Shown in pieces: positions 60,610-64,000 of a stretch of DNA of 64,000 nucleotides. The position numbers and the translations under genes are program-made. The stretch's first letter is position 1. Each line of letters opens with the position of its first letter. The stretch is from Daucus carota subsp. sativus. Taxonomy: Eukaryota; Streptophyta; Magnoliopsida; Apiales; Apiaceae. A model generated the notes under the pieces. It did not search any database and was not told the DNA's origin. It saw nothing but the letters and a program-made list of their open reading frames with translations. The stretch lies in NCBI RefSeq assembly GCF_001625215.2, contig NC_030383.2, forward strand, positions 10,800,779 through 10,864,778, given 5' to 3'.

Positions 60610-61454
60610 CTAATCGGAGTCCTCCCCCTCCTCTGCCGGAGGTGAATCCGGTGGAGGATATTGCTTAGGTTTAAGAAATGGGGTATTCACTTTCTCAAAC
60701 AAAATCTCGCCACCACAAATAAAATCAAGAGCATCAAATATTGTCTTTGTCCTGTAGAAAGTCTCCAAACAAACGTTAGTAAACTTAATTGTCACTTCAA
60801 GAAGTAACCATTGATCGACATTTATACTTTCAGAGAACTTTGTGATAAAACAACGAAAAAATTCACATCCATTAAAGGACCGAACTCCTTCGACTTTCAC
60901 ACAAGGTGGAGGCTCGGGTGGTGGTTTTTCAGAACTCTTCACTTTCACAGGAGTCATAAGAACTTCTTGGCCTTTCATGTCACTGAATAAAGAGATGAAA
61001 TTGCTATCCTCTTTTTCCAAGAGTTGAAGTGTAAGAGCCTTTTGGACTGGATAACCCACCAGATTTTGTGTAAGATCATCTTGGACAATCATCATGTCAG
61101 CTTTAAAACATATAATCTCAAGTATAGGGGTAGAGGTTGGATTGAAAGCCAAATTTTCAATATCAGAACATGGAGCAACCTTGATTGAGCTAATCCCCTT
61201 TAGGAAATGTAATTCAAGCACACCTGGTGTAGGAGAAACTACGATCAACTCGATATTGCTTTTTTCATGCACCTCATCATCGCCCACACGGTCCATAACA
61301 ACAACTTCATCGATTTTGCCGTCAGCGACACGATCTTCATCTTTATTAATAGGCACATCATCATCCCAGGTCGAAAAACTATCACAATCTCCATCATTTG
61401 TAAGAATGGTAGCATTTATGTCATCTTCAACTTGGGTGGCTATAAGTGGAGAAG
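60610..61454 (-). CDS. Unrecognised ORF of the Athila-like element, 5' end lost
   Basis: Open minus-strand frame of about 281 codons ending PPPDSPPAEEGEDSD. It is acidic in its first third (NDGDCDSFSTWDDDVPINKD) and Pro-rich in places (EKPPPEPPPCVKVEG), with no transmembrane segment obvious. The apparent start MSIVFNPPLLRYFG at 61503 lies in the inserted Copia LTR, so the true N-terminus is beyond the insertion. The position upstream of the polypurine tract is where Athila elements carry their extra ORF, but no homology was recognised. Confidence 0.5.
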
Positions 61455-63046
61455 TGTTAGGTCCAAAGTATCGTAGAAGGGGGGGGTTGAATACGATACT
61501 CACTACAATTTAAAATTCTTTCGAATCTTGCGGATAAATAAATTGCAGTCCTGTAATGGGTTTCGTGTTCCGGATATTTATTGGGTCGGTTTCTGAGGAT
61601 ATGAAAATATTAAACCAACACACAATATTTTCCAAGGTATATCTGTATATTGATAAATACCTCGAAGGGTGCTACAAATCCAAACCCGAAGGTTGGCTAC
61701 AGAGACTACAATACACTCTACACACAAACGCCTATCAAAACAGATCTTCTATCTAAGCTCTCGTATGTGTGTAGTGTGTGCACTTTACAAAGTGTGTAGT
61801 TAGTTTCAAATGAAACTATCAACCTCTATTTATAGGCTTTCCAACAACTAACCATGGTTAACGAGTTCGTCCTGGACGACTTGAGTTCGTCCTGGACGGA
61901 TTCGATTAATCAAAATAATTCTAACTCAAATGTATGCATGAAGGAAGCGCAGGTTCTATATACATATATATATATATATAACAAAGTTGCGCTTTGAACA
62001 TATATATATATGTATATAGAAAGTCAAACCATGCGACAGTCAATTCTTGCGCCTCACAATGTCTTCATAGCAGCCACTGTAGTTATAGTACTTGGAGAAA
62101 ATCCAAGTAACCAAGGTTGCGCCTGGGAGAGTATATGTGTGGCGCCAACTTTGACTTCGAGTCAAAAGTTGCGCCTCACAGGGCATCAGTATGTTACTTA
62201 GAGTATAAATCCAAGTAAGTGAATTGTCGCAACTGTTGACCAGTCAAAGGTTGCGCCTTTGACTTTGGTCAAAGGTTGCGCCTTTGAAGTTCCACTGTAT
62301 CCACTGTGTAGTAATTTTACTTAGAAAACTTCTTGACACAAATACCTTCAGCCTTTGACTTAGTCAAATATGGCGCCCAATACTCCTTGTGTTCCCCTGT
62401 GTAAGTGTTGAGCACTTAGACAAAATTGCATTATTATATATATATATTATTAATTGTTTATTAATTACCTGAATTAATTAAATTCAGGTAATTCACAATT
62501 AACATATATATATATATAATAGTGAGTTCCTTGGCAGCATATTCTGGAGAGCTCGATTGACTTGATCAATTAATTCGTTGATCGAATCCACTGAATGCTT
62601 TCGTACGTCCTGACGTCCTGTGCACTGGTCTGGTTCACGAACGACTCGAACTGAAATAATCCCTTGAATTCTTTGCTTGATAATATACTTGATCAGTCAT
62701 TCCGGGTTAGATGTTGCTTCGGTTTGTTGATTATAAATAACCAACCAAGATATATAGAAATATCTTGCTTCAGGGGTTGCACTGAAATCTTTCGAGTACT
62801 TGGACAACATCTTCATTGCTTCCACAATCTTGAATACTTCAATCCTTATTCTTCACCGAGGCATGAACATATTAATGAACTTCTTCCAGTGAACTTATTC
62901 CTTCAAGACTGTAGATGGCTTCTTCAACCTTTGTCTTCGTATCTTCCGATTCCGGTGCAGGCGTAGTGTTATTTACTTGTCCTGTTCTATTGTTGAGTTA
63001 TCATCCCTATGTAACAGATAGGGTTGTCTTTACATTTAGACTTACA
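61455..63046 (-). repeat. LTR of a Copia-type element nested in the Athila-like element
   Basis: Plus-strand limits TGTTAGGTCCAAAG..GACTTACA (TG..CA), 1592 bp. On the minus side it is preceded by AGGGGGAGAT (plus 63047-63057), the polypurine tract typical of SIRE-like Copia elements. The left flank AGAAG is the candidate 5-bp target word. Internal features are a repeated GAGTTCGTCCTGGACG (61865-61900), several GTTGCGCC(T) words (62115-62285) and TA runs. Confidence 0.7.
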
Positions 63047-64000
63047 ATCTCCCCCTATTTGTTTGTTAATCATAACAAGCAAATCCTCTGGAGGATAACT
63101 CAACTAACACTAGAAAAAGTAAAATCCTGGACTAGTAAATAATGCTACAAAGTTTCTGGATCATATAATACATTTCCAGATTTCATGAATAGAAATAACA
63201 AATGTGCATATCACCTTTATTTCTCTGGTTCTTGCTTACCTGCCAGATAATCCTCATAGTCTGTCTTGAAGAGAATTCAAAACATTCCATTATGCAAAGA
63301 ACAATCAGCAGCTTCATTGAATTCTTCAGTGGTAATGAATAAGTTCCTTTCTACCACTTACTGAAGAATAAATGTATCACCTTATACTTCTCCTCCCGTT
63401 ACCTTGATCAGGTTCCCCTTGGTGATAAGTAGCTATCTCCCCTTAGATGAAAGATCAATCCTCCTCCGTAGTTGAAGAATGAATCTCCTCCTCCGTATTA
63501 CACAGCTAAAGAGTAGTTTACTCCCCCTTAGTTGTAGACAACAGAAGAAAGCTAACTTACTTTTTCTTCCCCCTTTCATATATTCTCCCCCTAAATATAT
63601 TCTCCCCCTTAGTTGTGGAATCCTCCGAGGATATGTGGTATCAAATATGGTCAAGGAATGTGTACAATACTTCCTGTACCAAAAGATAATCTCCCCATAG
63701 AGAACTACACAACGCTAAAGCTGGGGTCGAAGAAAGAGTTCAGAAGAAGGGTTTACTTTGATTGGGTTGGTCCCTATGCTGAAAGAATAGGTTCCAAACG
63801 GAAAAGTAATGAGTAAAATCTGACAATCGTGTCCCTTTGGTGTTACCAAATGCTAAAGCTTCCCGATATTGTTAGGTCGCAATACCAATTGTTAGATCCC
63901 TGGTAAGGTTTCGATAACATCTTCAACATGGCTCCAACGGCAGTCAGTCGAACATTTCAGTGAAAGTATCCACTTTGCCTTTAGGTATAAATTTGGTAAT
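63047..64000 (-). mobile_element. Internal region of the Copia-type element, no pol visible
   Basis: Rich in CTCCCCCTTAG words (63420-63610), i.e. repeated polypurine-like tracts on the minus strand. At about 63868-63894 the minus strand reads CTAACAATTGGTATTGCGACC. This could be an LTR end plus a degenerate tRNA-Met primer site (TGGTAT..), which would place the second LTR at 63891 onward. The following bases do not resemble the first LTR, so this is weak. No coding domain is present. Confidence 0.4.

Larger units (their letters stand above)
57823..61454 (-). mobile_element. Athila-like Ty3 LTR element, 3' part, interrupted by Copia LTR
   Basis: Read on the minus strand: an ORF region, AT-rich spacer, a polypurine tract TTAAGTTTGGGGGTG (plus 59377-59391), then an LTR (59376-57823) starting TGATAAGTGG and ending ACCGAACA. 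The AAGTTTGGGGGTG tract next to the LTR is typical of Athila-type Ty3 elements; similar CCCCCAAACTTAA words recur at about 60138 and 60545. No pol domains are in the window, so the class call is by terminal sequence only. Confidence 0.6.

Noticed and set aside
61455..61503. Apparent N-terminus (MSIVFNPPLL) of the ORF at 60610
   Set aside because: These codons lie in the inserted Copia LTR and are a chance extension.
63860..64000. Second LTR of the Copia element at 63891
   Set aside because: Only the first few bases (TGTTAG) agree with the first LTR and the PBS match is poor; it cannot be supported within the window.

Overview
This window is nuclear DNA of a flowering plant, almost certainly a eudicot. 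The evidence is multi-exon genes with GT..AG introns, AT-rich spacers with many TA microsatellites, a CYP72A-type cytochrome P450 cluster, a peroxisomal citrate synthase and a dense load of plant transposons. No species can be named from the sequence alone. No prokaryotic or organellar features, CRISPR arrays, rRNA or tRNA genes were found.

Layout. 1-2200: PIF/Harbinger element with an intron-containing transposase (minus strand). 2225-3827: a Mutator-like element with an exact 9-bp target duplication that carries a BPA1-like gene fragment. 5238-6446: a MITE interrupted by a hAT element (5263-6090, exact 8-bp target duplication). 6571-10475: a 5'-truncated, decayed LINE. 10476-25241: CYP72A copy A (11825-14979, otherwise complete but with GTG where its paralogue has ATG), a CACTA element (15345-20720) holding ATP synthase beta exons, a 173-bp tandem array and a nested Pack-MULE with a bZIP exon, a second apparently identical copy of the 3' end of copy A, and a broken CYP72A copy (22523-25241). 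25821-36035: a broken copy of a secreted cysteine-rich (ECA1/prolamin-like) gene and a Tat-lineage Ty3 retrotransposon that has an intact 1874-residue polyprotein and an antisense spliced ORF but lacks its 3' end. 37650-39035: a GDPDL pseudogene. 40297-42705: CYP72A copy C, the intact paralogue (517 aa, five exons). 43287-44045: the intact secreted cysteine-rich gene. 44962-51317: complete 13-exon peroxisomal citrate synthase (509 aa, PTS2 signal). 51556-55754: MITEs, several flanked by TA microsatellites. 56935-57822: FatB and LURP-one-related gene fragments side by side. 57823-64000: an Athila-like LTR element with a nested Copia-type LTR.

How the parts relate. P450 (+) followed by the convergent secreted cysteine-rich gene (-) is a two-gene module present twice, once broken (22.5-26.4 kb) and once intact (40.3-44.0 kb). 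Copy A shares its distal promoter with copy C. All three P450 copies share exon lengths (277, 218, 248, 382 and 429 nt, apart from the damage in the middle copy). At two places a transposon is bracketed by long direct repeats of its own flank (831 bp and about 740 bp). In both, one transposon end is intact and the other is fused directly to flanking DNA. That implies either repeated illegitimate recombination between inserted and empty alleles, or haplotype mis-joining in the assembly. The likely functional protein genes are CYP72A copy C, the secreted cysteine-rich gene and citrate synthase, with copy A doubtful because of its start.
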